Below, one piece after another: positions 14,989-24,363 of a stretch of 64,000 nt of DNA. The notes under the pieces are model-generated. The model was given only the letters and a program-made list of their open reading frames with translations. It searched no databases and was not told where the DNA came from. Source of the stretch: Haematomicrobium sanguinis DSM 21259 (GTDB taxonomy: Bacteria > Actinomycetota > Actinomycetes > Actinomycetales > Micrococcaceae). Position 1 is the first letter of the stretch. Each line of letters starts with the position of its first letter. The position numbers and the translations under genes are program-made. The stretch is taken from contig NZ_JIAG01000017.1 in the NCBI RefSeq assembly GCF_000688395.1, positions 1 through 64,000 of the forward strand, written 5' to 3'.

Positions 14989-17589
14989 GTGAAGGCAATC
15001 AAGCGATTTACCGTTCGTACCGTCCTCCCAGAGTCCATCTCCGGCCTCTCCGACCTTGCCGGAAACCTGCGTTGGTCCTGGCACTTGCCCACCCAGCGGC
15101 TCTTCGAATCCATCGACCCGCTGTTGTGGGAGCGTAGCCGCCAAGACCCCAACGCATTCCTTGGAGCCTTGTCTCGGGAACGCCTGGAAGAACTCGCAGC
15201 GGACGAATCCGTTGTAGAACGCACCCGGGAGCTCGCAGACAACCTCGATACCTATCTGCACGGCGAGCGCTGGTACCAATCCTTGGGCGAGAGCGCGCCG
15301 GGAAGCATTGCCTATTTCTCACCCGAGTACGGCATCAGCGCGGTGTTGCCCCAGTACTCCGGTGGGCTGGGGATTCTCGCTGGTGACCACCTCAAGGAGG
15401 CGAGCGACCTCGGGGTGCCGATCATCGCCGTCGGACTTCTCTATCAGGCCGGGTATTTCAAACAGGCGCTGTCACGCGATGCCTGGCAACAAGAAAGCTA
15501 TCCGGTGATGGACCCGCACGGGTTGCCATTGACCCTGCTGAAGGAGGACGACGGGACGCCCGTGCGCGTGAGCCTGGCGTTGCCCGGCGGGCGGACGCTC
15601 CACGCGGCGGTGTGGCGCGCGGATGTGGGACGGGTGCCGCTGCTGCTGCTGGATTCCAACGTGCCCGAAAACGACGAGGCCGCGCGGCTTGTCACCGACC
15701 GGCTTTATGGTGGAGGTGGGGAGCACCGGTTGCAGCAAGAGTTGCTGCTCGGCATGGGCGGCGTTAAGGCGCTGCGGGCTTTCGCGCGCCTGACCGGGGC
15801 GCCCGCACCCGAGGTGTATCACACCAATGAAGGGCACGCCGGGTTCCTCGGTATCGAGCGCGTGCGTGAGCTCACCGACACCGGGCTCACCTGGGAAGAG
15901 GCGCTCTCCTCTGGCCGAGGGTCCACGGTGTTCACCACCCACACCCCGGTTCCGGCCGGAATCGATCGCTTTGACGCCGAGCTGATCCGGCAATATTTCG
16001 CTTCTGGCGAGTTGGCGCCGGGTGTGCCGCTCGACAATATTCTGGCGCTCGGCGCCGAGGACTACGACGGCGGTGACCCCACCAAATTCAACATGGCCGT
16101 GATGGGGTTGCGCCTGGCCAAGCGCGCAAACGGCGTCGCGAAACTGCACGGCGCGGTGTCGCGGGAGATGTTCTCCGGCCTGTGGCGCGGATTTGACCCG
16201 GATGAGGTGCCGATCACTTCGGTCACCAATGGGGTGCACGTGCCCACCTGGATTGCGCCCCGCTACGTGGATCTGACCCGGGACCGTTTTGACCTGGACA
16301 TTTCCGACGGTGGCTATTGGCCGCACATTTATGAGGTTTCCGACCAGGACCTGTGGGGAATTCGCCGGGAACTGCGGGAAGTTCTGGTTGCGGATGTCCG
16401 CAGGCGGCTCGCGTCGTCCTGGCGAAAGCGCGGGGCGGCGGACGCCGAGTTGGGCTGGATTGATTCTGCCTTGGATTCGGATGTGTTGACCATTGGCTTT
16501 GCCCGTCGCGTGCCCACGTACAAGCGTCTGACCCTCATGTTGCGAGACCCCGAGCGGCTCAAGCGGCTGCTGTTGGACCCGGAGCGTCCGGTGCAGCTGG
16601 TGGTGGCCGGGAAGTCGCACCCGGCCGATGAACAGGGCAAGAAGATGATTCAGGACCTCGTGCGTTTCACCGATGACCCCGAGGTGCGCCACCGTATCGT
16701 TTTCCTGCCGAACTATGACATGCGGATGGCCCGCACGCTTTTCCCGGGTGTCGACGTGTGGCTGAACAATCCCATCCGCCCACTGGAGGCCTCCGGCACC
16801 TCCGGTATGAAGGCGGCCATCAACGGCTCGCTCAACCTGTCCATCCTGGATGGTTGGTGGGATGAAATGTATGACGGCGACAACGGTTGGGCGATCCCTT
16901 CGGCCGGCACCAATTTGCCCGAGAATGAGCGCGACGACATTGAAGCGGCCGCGCTCTACGAGCTACTGGAAACCCAAGTGGCGCCGATGTTTTACGGGCA
17001 ACAGGATGCGACGGGGGCCGGGGCGGCTGGCCCTGGCGCGAGAACCACGGGCATCCCCCGCCAGTGGCTCGCGATGGTCAAGCACACCATCGCGACCCTC
17101 GGTCCCAAGGTTTCCGCCGAGCGAATGCTCAAGGACTACGTCAACGACCTGTATTGGCCAGCCGCACTGTCCGGGCGCCGGTTGGACGCCGAGGACCACG
17201 CCGGCGCGCGCGATTTTGCGGCCTGGGAGTCGCGGGTGCGCGCGGGCTGGCCCGCCGTTCGGATCGAGTATGTCGATTCCAGCGGCGTGGGCGAGGAGCC
17301 GCACATTGGCGACACGTTGACCGCTAACGCGACGGTGTCCTTGGGCGAATTAGCGCCCGAGGACGTCCGAGTTGAGCTGGTGCACGGGCGCACCGACGAC
17401 TCCGATGAGCTGACCGACATCGCGATCACCAACTTGTCCCCAACCGAGGACCTGGGCGGTGGCCGCTGGCACTATTCCGGCAGCGCCCCGATCTCGCACT
17501 CGGGCGCGTTCGGGTACACCGTGCGGGTGCTCCCCCACCACGAGAACCTCGCCAACAGCGCGGAATTGGGGTTGATTGCCACCGCCTGA
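14989..17589 (+). CDS. glgP: Alpha-glucan (glycogen/maltodextrin) phosphorylase
   Basis: This GT35 phosphorylase (866 residues) releases glucose 1-phosphate from alpha-1,4-glucans. It is of the actinobacterial type, with an N-terminal DUF3417-like part (RFTVRTVLPE, then NLRWSWH). The pyridoxal phosphate lysine is Lys608 in EASGTSGMKAAINGS. The GTG at 14989 gives the usual family N-terminus. An earlier in-frame GTG at 14959 lies inside a hairpin (arms TGCCCCC and GGGGGCA, 14946-14968) and is less likely. TAACTT lies 7 bases before the chosen start, compatible with a leaderless mRNA. It stands alone, 7 kb from the glgE operon, and acts on the same polymer in the opposite direction. Confidence 0.95.
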   Translation: MKAIKRFTVRTVLPESISGLSDLAGNLRWSWHLPTQRLFESIDPLLWERSRQDPNAFLGALSRERLEELAADESVVERTRELADNLDTYLHGERWYQSLGESAPGSIAYFSPEYGISAVLPQYSGGLGILAGDHLKEASDLGVPIIAVGLLYQAGYFKQALSRDAWQQESYPVMDPHGLPLTLLKEDDGTPVRVSLALPGGRTLHAAVWRADVGRVPLLLLDSNVPENDEAARLVTDRLYGGGGEHRLQQELLLGMGGVKALRAFARLTGAPAPEVYHTNEGHAGFLGIERVRELTDTGLTWEEALSSGRGSTVFTTHTPVPAGIDRFDAELIRQYFASGELAPGVPLDNILALGAEDYDGGDPTKFNMAVMGLRLAKRANGVAKLHGAVSREMFSGLWRGFDPDEVPITSVTNGVHVPTWIAPRYVDLTRDRFDLDISDGGYWPHIYEVSDQDLWGIRRELREVLVADVRRRLASSWRKRGAADAELGWIDSALDSDVLTIGFARRVPTYKRLTLMLRDPERLKRLLLDPERPVQLVVAGKSHPADEQGKKMIQDLVRFTDDPEVRHRIVFLPNYDMRMARTLFPGVDVWLNNPIRPLEASGTSGMKAAINGSLNLSILDGWWDEMYDGDNGWAIPSAGTNLPENERDDIEAAALYELLETQVAPMFYGQQDATGAGAAGPGARTTGIPRQWLAMVKHTIATLGPKVSAERMLKDYVNDLYWPAALSGRRLDAEDHAGARDFAAWESRVRAGWPAVRIEYVDSSGVGEEPHIGDTLTANATVSLGELAPEDVRVELVHGRTDDSDELTDIAITNLSPTEDLGGGRWHYSGSAPISHSGAFGYTVRVLPHHENLANSAELGLIATA

Positions 17590-17595
17590 GCGCCG

Positions 17596-18564
17596 CTACA
17601 GGCTTCGGTACAAGGTGCGGACAATGTCCTCAATGTCCGGTTCGGCAAGCGAGATATCCCGCACCTGTCCGTGCTTGCCTAGTTCTTGAAGTACGACGGC
17701 GGCACTCACCTGGCGGGGCGCGAAGGCAAATACTTGCCTTGCCCCGTCCGCCTGCACTTCTCTGCGTTCAATCGGGGCGGGTGGATGGATCGGCGGGGTG
17801 GGGCCCTCGAAGTCCACGGTCATGATGCGTTTGCCGCCAACCGAGTCGATCAGTGTGTCAAGGTCGCCGTTGAAGACCTGCCGTCCCCTATCAATGACCA
17901 CGATGCGCTCGCATAAGCGGGACACGTCATCCATGTCATGAGTCGTCAGCATGAGCGTGGTGCCCCGCTCGCGTCGCTCTTCGATCAAGAACTGGCGGAG
18001 CTGTTCTTTGGAGAGCACATCCAGACCAATGGTGGGTTCATCCAGGATCACGAGCTCGGGTTCGTGTTGGAGCGCAGCGGCCACTTCGCCTCGCATGCGT
18101 TGACCGAGAGAAAGCTGCCTAACAGGGCTGTCAAGGAAGGAGCCGATACCCAGTCGATCAACGAGTTCTGTGCGCCGTTTCTTGGCCCGCCCGGGTTCGA
18201 GCCGGTGAATCGCCTCCAAAATGCGGAAAGACTCGGTCAGAGGGAGGTCCCACCACAATTGGCTGCGCTGACCAAAAACCACACCGATGCGCTTGGTGAG
18301 ATCAATCCGTTGCGGCACCGGATCCAATCCCAGGGTTCGGGCGGTTCCTCGACTCGGGACAAGGATGCCGCAGAGCATTTTAATGGTGGTGGACTTCCCG
18401 GCCCCGTTGGCGCCAATATATCCAAGGGACGTGCCAACGGGAACCCGCAAATTCAAGTCGCTGACCGCGTGAATTTCTTTCCGGCGACGCAACTTCGCGG
18501 AGGTGTCCCTGATTCGGAAAGACCGGCCCAGGCCCTCGGTGTTGATGGCAAGCTCTCCGCTCAT
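17596..18564 (-). CDS. ABC exporter ATP-binding subunit
   Basis: This 322-residue ATPase belongs with the two permeases before it. It has Walker A (GANGAGKST), the signature LSLGQRM and Walker B (VILDEPTIGLD). A C-terminal part of about 70 residues is like that of multidrug/lantibiotic-type ABC-2 ATPases. The ATG at 18564 overlaps the stop of the upstream permease (ATGA). A longer reading frame to 18663 lacks family sequence. The set resembles the DUF990-type exporters, some of which are linked to viologen export; the substrate here is unknown. Confidence 0.9.
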   Translation of the reverse strand: MSGELAINTEGLGRSFRIRDTSAKLRRRKEIHAVSDLNLRVPVGTSLGYIGANGAGKSTTIKMLCGILVPSRGTARTLGLDPVPQRIDLTKRIGVVFGQRSQLWWDLPLTESFRILEAIHRLEPGRAKKRRTELVDRLGIGSFLDSPVRQLSLGQRMRGEVAAALQHEPELVILDEPTIGLDVLSKEQLRQFLIEERRERGTTLMLTTHDMDDVSRLCERIVVIDRGRQVFNGDLDTLIDSVGGKRIMTVDFEGPTPPIHPPAPIERREVQADGARQVFAFAPRQVSAAVVLQELGKHGQVRDISLAEPDIEDIVRTLYRSL

Positions 18565-19355
18565 GATCCTGTTCCTTTGTAGTGTCTGAGTCCTGCCCGC
18601 CACATCAATAGCGCCATGGCCGCCGCAACGAGCGCGGCCGCTGGCGTCCACCATCCAAGCCACGCCGGGAGGCCCGGCGGCCCGTCAATCCCTAACGCCA
18701 GCAGAACCGGCAAATACCCAATAAACGCCGCGGGCAGGACGAAACAAAAAAATATCCGTAGGGTTCCATGCAGAATTGAGGTCGGCATCGAGGCCGCGTA
18801 TTTCATCCCGTAAACGGCGGCATTTGTGACCTCTGCGGCGTCAATAAGGTAAAACTGAGCCCCGCTCGCCGCAATAAGGATCGACGCGTAAATCACCACA
18901 CCGCTCATCAGCGCTAACAAAAGAACGCCGATGGAGACCAGAGTGAAGGGCACCCCGGCCAACAGGACGGCCACGACGAGCAAGACGGCCATAGCCACAA
19001 GACGCCCAAACTTGTTCAGCGTGATCTCTGAGGACATGAGCTGCAAGAGCACCGGCAACGGGCGCAACAAGAAGGAGTCCAACTGCCCACTCCGCACATA
19101 CCTGGGCAACCGGTCCATATGGCCAAAAACAATATCCGCAATGCCCCACGCCGTATTTGCCAGAGCGAAAACAAGGGCGGCCGCGCCGAAGTTCAAGCCG
19201 CCCAACGTCTCGGTCCGGCCAAAGATTACCAGGAGTTCGGCTAGTTCCAGAGCCGCCACCAATGTTGACCCGAATATGTCCAACAGGAATGACTGCTTGT
19301 ACTGCAGCTGGGAGCGAACCCGGGAACCCAACACCGCGCGATACGGACTAGCCAC
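18561..19355 (-). CDS. ABC-2 type permease (DUF990-like), second subunit
   Basis: The protein has 264 residues with about six transmembrane segments. It has the paired-permease pattern of the ABC2_membrane_6/DUF990 group: an N-terminal cytoplasmic stretch, then a hydrophobic core with a segment like VRSGQLDSFLLRPLP. It overlaps the first permease by 8 bases and the ATPase by 4, so the three are a translational unit and probably form a heterodimeric channel. Confidence 0.82.
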   Translation of the reverse strand: MASPYRAVLGSRVRSQLQYKQSFLLDIFGSTLVAALELAELLVIFGRTETLGGLNFGAAALVFALANTAWGIADIVFGHMDRLPRYVRSGQLDSFLLRPLPVLLQLMSSEITLNKFGRLVAMAVLLVVAVLLAGVPFTLVSIGVLLLALMSGVVIYASILIAASGAQFYLIDAAEVTNAAVYGMKYAASMPTSILHGTLRIFFCFVLPAAFIGYLPVLLALGIDGPPGLPAWLGWWTPAAALVAAAMALLMWRAGLRHYKGTGS

Positions 19356-20151
19356 CTTGAATCACCACCCGCTGTTGGCCCCGAAAGAAAAGCAGCGCAC
19401 CTGCCAGCCAGAGTCCGCCGAGCCACAATACTTGACCGGCAACCTGCGCCAGCATCAGCCCTGGCTCTGATTGGCCCATCAGCACATTGATCGGAGTCTG
19501 CATCAACGCCGGAAACGGGGTGAGCCAACACAAGGTTTGCAACCATTCGGGAAACCAACTGATCGGCAGAATGAAGCCGGACAGCAACTGCGCCACCGTC
19601 ATGTATGTCATTTGGAACCCGCGGATTTCCATCACCCAGAAAGCGATGAGATTAATGAGCCAATGCAGCGCGAAAGACACCGACATCGAAAGCACAATAC
19701 TGAGCCCCGCCAGTGGATAGGACCACGCATCCCGGGAAAAGACCATTCCGGTCGTGACTAGCCCAATGAGGATCATCGGTGTCCCACGGAAAAGCAACTG
19801 AAACGCGCTCGCCCCCAGCGACTGCGCGTACATTGTCCATTGCAGCATCACCGGCCGCAACAGGTCCACCGCAACATCGCCGGTGCGCACCCGGAGCGCC
19901 AGCTCGGACCAGGACCAAATGTTCACAGCAGTCAAAAGTGCCTGGGTGAGCCACACATAGGTGGCCGCTTGGGCAACGTTGTAGCCGCCAATGGCCGCTC
20001 CCGCGCCCCCGATGGCAGCCGTCATAATTGCCGCGCGGACAAGGCCAAATACCGTGTTCGCCACGATGCCCGCAATCACGGCGCCGGGGTATGCGGTCAA
20101 CCGCTTGAAGCCAGCCTGCACCATCACCCCGAAAACACGCACAATGATCAA
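19348..20151 (-). CDS. ABC-2 type permease (DUF990-like), first subunit
   Basis: The protein has up to 267 residues with about six transmembrane segments. It carries the same type of segment as its partner (RVRTGDVAVDLLRPV). The start is not settled: the longest form begins at a TTG (20151), with in-frame GTG at 20142 and 20127 and ATG at 20124. It begins 35 bases after the barstar-like gene on the same strand, so it may be co-transcribed with the RNase and its inhibitor. Confidence 0.8.
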   Translation of the reverse strand: MIIVRVFGVMVQAGFKRLTAYPGAVIAGIVANTVFGLVRAAIMTAAIGGAGAAIGGYNVAQAATYVWLTQALLTAVNIWSWSELALRVRTGDVAVDLLRPVMLQWTMYAQSLGASAFQLLFRGTPMILIGLVTTGMVFSRDAWSYPLAGLSIVLSMSVSFALHWLINLIAFWVMEIRGFQMTYMTVAQLLSGFILPISWFPEWLQTLCWLTPFPALMQTPINVLMGQSEPGLMLAQVAGQVLWLGGLWLAGALLFFRGQQRVVIQGG

Positions 20152-20186
20152 ACCTAATCGCGTATCCGGAGCCGGTCAAGGAAATT

Positions 20187-20549
20187 TTAGTCGCGTACTT
20201 TCGGCGTGGTTTCTAGAGCAATCATCGCCACCTGCGCGTCCTCTAGTTGGCCGAGAATCTCCCGCACGGCCGCCCCAGCAGCACTCCGCCAGAGCGGTGC
20301 CCCGGCTTGCACCACCAGGGTGACCGGTGCCCCTTGCGCCGCGACCCACTCGCCTAGCGACTCCTCGAGCGCATCCAGATTCGCACCAAAGTAGGACGGA
20401 AAATCCAGTTGCCGGGCAAAGTCCGCGAGCAGGCTCGCCTTGTCCTCCCCCTGAATCACGACGGCGTGTCCCCCACCGGCCACGCACCGCGCCTGAATGA
20501 GGGCTTGCGTTTCCTGCGCATCGTGTGCGCTCACTCGGGCAAAAATCAT
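20187..20549 (-). CDS. Barstar-family ribonuclease inhibitor
   Basis: The 120-residue product has the barstar fold signature in the middle: DFPSYFGANLDALEESLGEW (about residues 49-68), the FxGxNLDAL helix that plugs the active site of barnase-type RNases. It overlaps the stop of the RNase gene by 4 bases. It is therefore the likely cytoplasmic immunity protein for that enzyme. Confidence 0.88.
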   Translation of the reverse strand: MIFARVSAHDAQETQALIQARCVAGGGHAVVIQGEDKASLLADFARQLDFPSYFGANLDALEESLGEWVAAQGAPVTLVVQAGAPLWRSAAGAAVREILGQLEDAQVAMIALETTPKVRD

Positions 20550-21055
20550 GTGCCCTCCTGAATGTAGTAAAACGACTCGTAATGATCGTCCGTGTAGAAC
20601 TTGGTGCCATCGTCCCCGACCACAATGCGCCTGGCGCCGCGATCATCCTCACCAGGGGTTGGCACCGTGTATTCAGCGTAAAACCCTCCACGTTTCTTCG
20701 GGAGCAAACCCTCAAAGTTGCCGAAATTTACCCCATCTCGGGAGTACGGATATGGGCCGCCGTCTCTGATGAGTTCGAGGGTATCCCGACCTTCCGGAGG
20801 CAGTTCGGACTCGCGGATAACCGGTAGCCCGAACTTCTTTTGGGGTGTTTGCTTGCTAGGTTTCGCACTCGGGGTGGAGGCCGTGCTTGAAGGGGATGAG
20901 TGCGCCGTCGAGTTGGATACCGGTTGCCCGGTCTCATCCCCCTGAGCGGTTGGTGATGGGGAATTCACCCAATTGACGAACAGCACGGCCAGAACCACCG
21001 CAACGATTGCGGCAACTATGGCAACAAGAAGACGCTGCGGTGTGCGAGTTTTCAT
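20546..21055 (-). CDS. Secreted or membrane-anchored guanyl-specific ribonuclease (RNase Sa/barnase family)
   Basis: The 169-residue product begins with a hydrophobic signal or anchor (about 9-30). A Ser/Thr/Pro-rich linker (31-72) follows, then an RNase domain (75-169). All catalytic residues of RNase Sa can be matched: Glu128 (YAEYT), Arg139 and Arg143 (DRGARR) and His158 (DDHYESF). The enzyme should cut RNA after guanosine outside the cell or at its surface. Its inhibitor is encoded next with a 4-base overlap. Roles in nutrient recycling or competition between bacteria are both possible. Confidence 0.88.
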   Translation of the reverse strand: MKTRTPQRLLVAIVAAIVAVVLAVLFVNWVNSPSPTAQGDETGQPVSNSTAHSSPSSTASTPSAKPSKQTPQKKFGLPVIRESELPPEGRDTLELIRDGGPYPYSRDGVNFGNFEGLLPKKRGGFYAEYTVPTPGEDDRGARRIVVGDDGTKFYTDDHYESFYYIQEGT

Positions 21056-21066
21056 CGCCTCTATTC

Positions 21067-21131
21067 TCGCCGAGTCGGCACGTTTTCCGCTATAGGCGCC
21101 CCCTTTAGCGGAAAACGTGCCGACTCGGCGA
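21067..21131. repeat. Long hairpin repeat, family A, copy 1
   Basis: The arms 21067-21092 and 21106-21131 pair perfectly over 26 bases around a 13-base loop. The conserved outer part begins CGCCGAGTCGGCACG. Two further copies lie at 51114 and 52271. This copy sits between the stop of glgX and the start of the RNase gene, both on the minus strand, and could end the glgX transcript. Confidence 0.95.
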
Positions 21132-21143
21132 AGGGGGTGGGGT

Positions 21144-23198
21144 TTAGTTGGCGCGAAAGACTTGGATCGAATTCGCCGGAAGATCTACCGCGTCACCGCC
21201 GCGGAATGTCTGTTGCGCCGGAACGCGGTCGGCGGTAGCCAAAAGCAGATCGAACTCTTTGCTATTGCGCTCAAAGGCACCGCTGGATTCCAGGGCGACT
21301 TCGTCCGGGAGGGTTACCTCCACGTCGGAGAGCGAGCCGTTGATCACGATCATCCCGTCCACCGCGCCGTTGGGCGAACCGAGAATCACTTGGACAACGC
21401 GGGTGTTCGGATCGTTCCAGGCATCAATGGACATGGGGGTGCCCTGCGCATCAAACCACAGCATGTAGTTGCCGTCGGGGCGGCTCCAATACTCGTAGGG
21501 TTGCCCCTTGAGGAAGGACTGGCGGATCTTGATCAGCCGCCGAGTCACGTCAAACATGTGGCGTTCATGCTCGTCGAAGTTCCAGTCCATGTAGGAGATT
21601 TCGCTGTCCTGGCAGTACGCGTTGTTGTTCCCGTCTTGGGTGCGCAACACCTCGTCCCCCATGCTGATCATCGGGACGCCGCGGCTCAAGAGCAGTGTTG
21701 CCATGAGGTTCCGAGCCGTCAGTTCCCGAGCGGCACGCACATCGCAATCGGCGGTATGCCCCTCGACGCCGTGGTTGAATGAACGGTTGTTGTCGGTGCC
21801 GTCCCGATTCTCTTCGCCATTGGCTTCATTGTGCTTGCGGTCGTAGCTGGTCAGATCGGCCATAGTGAAACCGTCGTGCGCGGTCACAAAATTGACCGAC
21901 GCCATGGCGGTCCGCCCCGATGTGGTGAACAAATCCGCCGAACCCGCAATGCGCGTGGCGAGCGCCGCGACGGAACCGGGCATGTCCCCTCGCCGCTGCG
22001 CCGCTTGGTCCGTGAGCCAAAAATCGCGGACCGTGTCGCGGAACCGATCGTTCCAGTCTGACCAGCCATGCGGGAAGTTTCCGGTTTGCCATCCGCCAAG
22101 TCCCACATCCCACGGTTCGGAAATGAGTTTCACGCCGCTCAAATCATCCGAGAGCGCGGCGGCGTGCAGGAATGGGTGCATCGGAGTGAACTCGTGGTTC
22201 TCATCCCGCGCCAGCGAGGTCGCCAGATCAAATCGGAAGCCGTCGATGTGGAAGTCCTTGACCCAGTAGCGCAAAGAGTCCAGCGCCATTTTGGCGACGC
22301 GCTTGTTGCTGAAGTCCAACGTGTTGCCGCAACCGGTCGTGTCCACGTAGTTTCCAGCAACATCGTGCCGGTAGTAATCTTGCTCGCCCAAGCCACGCCA
22401 GCTGAGCTCGGGCCCACCCTTGCCGCCCTCGGCGGTGTGGTTATAGACCACGTCCAAGATGACCTCAAGTCCGGCCCGGTGCAGGAGCTTGACCATGCCT
22501 TTGAACTCGTCCTGCACGGCTTGCGGTCCTCCGGCCCGGGCGGCCGCACTCGCATACTCGGAGTGCAAGGCGAAATACCCGAGCGTGTTGTAACCCCAAT
22601 AGTTGGAGAAGCCGAGTTCTTGAAGGTGCGGTTCGTCGATGTGGAAATGCACCGGTAGCAGCTCCACCGCGGTGACGCCCAACCGTTGCAAATACGCAAT
22701 CATTTCCGGGTGCGCCAAACCGGCGTAGGTGCCGCGCAACTCTTCGGGAATCCCCGGATGATTGATCGTCAAGCCCTTGACGTGCGCCTCATAAATCACG
22801 GTCTGCCGTTCGGGGGTGCGCGGACTCTTGTCCTCGCCCCAGTCGAAATCCCGCTCGGTGTGTGAGGAGTAGTACACCGTTTCGCCGTCGACTTCTTCCT
22901 CGACGATGGCCTTACCGTAAGGATCCAGCAAAAGTTGCGCACCCGGGGTTTGCCCGGTGGCCCAAAATCCGTAGGGTGTCCCGGCCGCCAGGGCCGGGAT
23001 CGTCGCATAATGTACCCCGGACTCGTGGTTCGATAACCGCGCGTGCTGCCACACGCCGTCGTACTTAAAGTGAATATCTAGCGCTTCGATGGCAGGCGCA
23101 TATACGGCCACGTTCATGTGGCCGTCCCGGCGGCTCAACCCCAATGTGAACGGGTCGGCGGCGGCGGTGTGGGGGAGTTGAATTTGTTCGATGGTCAT
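21144..23198 (-). CDS. glgX: Glycogen debranching enzyme (isoamylase type)
   Basis: This GH13 isoamylase-type enzyme (684 residues) hydrolyses alpha-1,6 branches of phosphorylase-trimmed glucan. An N-terminal CBM48-like domain (about 15-120) is followed by the barrel with nucleophile Asp324 (GFRFDLA), acid/base Glu361 (LISEPWDVG) and His441-Asp442 (TAHDGF). It begins 2 bases after the rlmB stop on the same strand and works with GlgP on glucan breakdown. Confidence 0.93.
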   Translation of the reverse strand: MTIEQIQLPHTAAADPFTLGLSRRDGHMNVAVYAPAIEALDIHFKYDGVWQHARLSNHESGVHYATIPALAAGTPYGFWATGQTPGAQLLLDPYGKAIVEEEVDGETVYYSSHTERDFDWGEDKSPRTPERQTVIYEAHVKGLTINHPGIPEELRGTYAGLAHPEMIAYLQRLGVTAVELLPVHFHIDEPHLQELGFSNYWGYNTLGYFALHSEYASAAARAGGPQAVQDEFKGMVKLLHRAGLEVILDVVYNHTAEGGKGGPELSWRGLGEQDYYRHDVAGNYVDTTGCGNTLDFSNKRVAKMALDSLRYWVKDFHIDGFRFDLATSLARDENHEFTPMHPFLHAAALSDDLSGVKLISEPWDVGLGGWQTGNFPHGWSDWNDRFRDTVRDFWLTDQAAQRRGDMPGSVAALATRIAGSADLFTTSGRTAMASVNFVTAHDGFTMADLTSYDRKHNEANGEENRDGTDNNRSFNHGVEGHTADCDVRAARELTARNLMATLLLSRGVPMISMGDEVLRTQDGNNNAYCQDSEISYMDWNFDEHERHMFDVTRRLIKIRQSFLKGQPYEYWSRPDGNYMLWFDAQGTPMSIDAWNDPNTRVVQVILGSPNGAVDGMIVINGSLSDVEVTLPDEVALESSGAFERNSKEFDLLLATADRVPAQQTFRGGDAVDLPANSIQVFRAN

Positions 23199-23200
23199 AC

Positions 23201-24178
23201 TTATCGGTTGCGTTGGCGGGCAATTTCGTAGAGCGTGATGCCAACCGCCATGGATGCGTTGAGCGATTCCATGGCCGAGGAGATCGGGATGGACACGATG
23301 GAGTCGCAGCTTTCGCGGACCAGGCGGGAGAGACCTTTGCCCTCGGATCCAACAACGACGGCGAGTGGTTCCTTCCCGAGCGTGAGCTCGGTGAGCGCGG
23401 TGTCACCATCGCCGTCCAGGCCGATCACGAAGTAACCGTCCGCCTTCAGGTTTTTGATGGTGGTGTTCAGGTTGGTTGCGCGGGCGACGGGCACGCGGGC
23501 GGCAGCGCCGGCACTGGTTTTCCAGGCGGAAGCGGTCATGCCGGTCGAGCGGCGCTCGGGCAGGATCACGGCGGTGCCGTTGAATGCGGAGACCGAGCGG
23601 ATGATTGCGCCGAGGTTGCGCGGGTCGGTAATGCCGTCGAGGAGGACCAGGAGCGGCGGGGTGCGCGTGTAGCCCTTATTCCAGTTTTCAATCGCCTCTT
23701 CGGCGATGTCTTGCGGGTCCGCGTATTCGTAGTCCGGGATGTGCAGCGCGATGCCCTGGTGAACGGCGTCATTGCTGAGGCGGTCAAGTTCCGGGCGCTG
23801 AATTTCCATCAGCGGAATGCCGCGTTCGGCGGCGATTTTCATGGATTCTTTGACGCGGTCGTCGGATTCGAGGCGGCCGGCAAGATAGAGCGCCTTGGCG
23901 GGGACTCCTTCGCGGAGGGCTTCGACGACCGAGTTGCGTCCGGTCACCAATTCCATGGACTTTCCGCGGGTGCCTTTACCTTGAGTGTTGCCGGCGCCGC
24001 GTTTCGCCGCCGAACGCTCGGCGAGCTGCTTGGCGCGGTATGCCTTGTGGTACGGGCGGTCCTCGGCTTTGGGGGTGGCGCCGCGACCGGCCAGTGCTTT
24101 GCGCCCATGGCCGCCGGTACCCACGGTGGGGCCCTTTTTGTTCTTCCGGATGGCACCGGGACGTGGCTTATTGGCCAT
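23201..24178 (-). CDS. rlmB: 23S rRNA (guanosine-2'-O-)-methyltransferase
   Basis: This 325-residue SpoU/TrmH-class enzyme methylates ribose in 23S rRNA. The knotted SAM site is shown by DPRNLGAIIRS, VVVGSEGKGLSRL and SLNASMAVGITLYE. A basic, Gly-rich tail of about 75 residues precedes the substrate-binding domain (SMELVTGRNSVVEAL), as in other actinobacterial members. The neighbour cysS is its usual partner in this phylum. Confidence 0.93.
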   Translation of the reverse strand: MANKPRPGAIRKNKKGPTVGTGGHGRKALAGRGATPKAEDRPYHKAYRAKQLAERSAAKRGAGNTQGKGTRGKSMELVTGRNSVVEALREGVPAKALYLAGRLESDDRVKESMKIAAERGIPLMEIQRPELDRLSNDAVHQGIALHIPDYEYADPQDIAEEAIENWNKGYTRTPPLLVLLDGITDPRNLGAIIRSVSAFNGTAVILPERRSTGMTASAWKTSAGAAARVPVARATNLNTTIKNLKADGYFVIGLDGDGDTALTELTLGKEPLAVVVGSEGKGLSRLVRESCDSIVSIPISSAMESLNASMAVGITLYEIARQRNR

Positions 24179-24363
24179 GGCTGCTGCTTTCGGTCCTTTG
24201 TTGTTGCTGGCTTTCGCTTAAGGATAATGCTCTGTGTGTTGCACGTGCTGTTGCGCGGCACAACATTGGTCCGGCACAGTTACCGGTACTATTCTACGCG
24301 CACCGGCCGTTTGGGCTTATTTCGCGGGGGCTCGGTTAGGGGTTGGCGCGGTGTGTGGACGGC

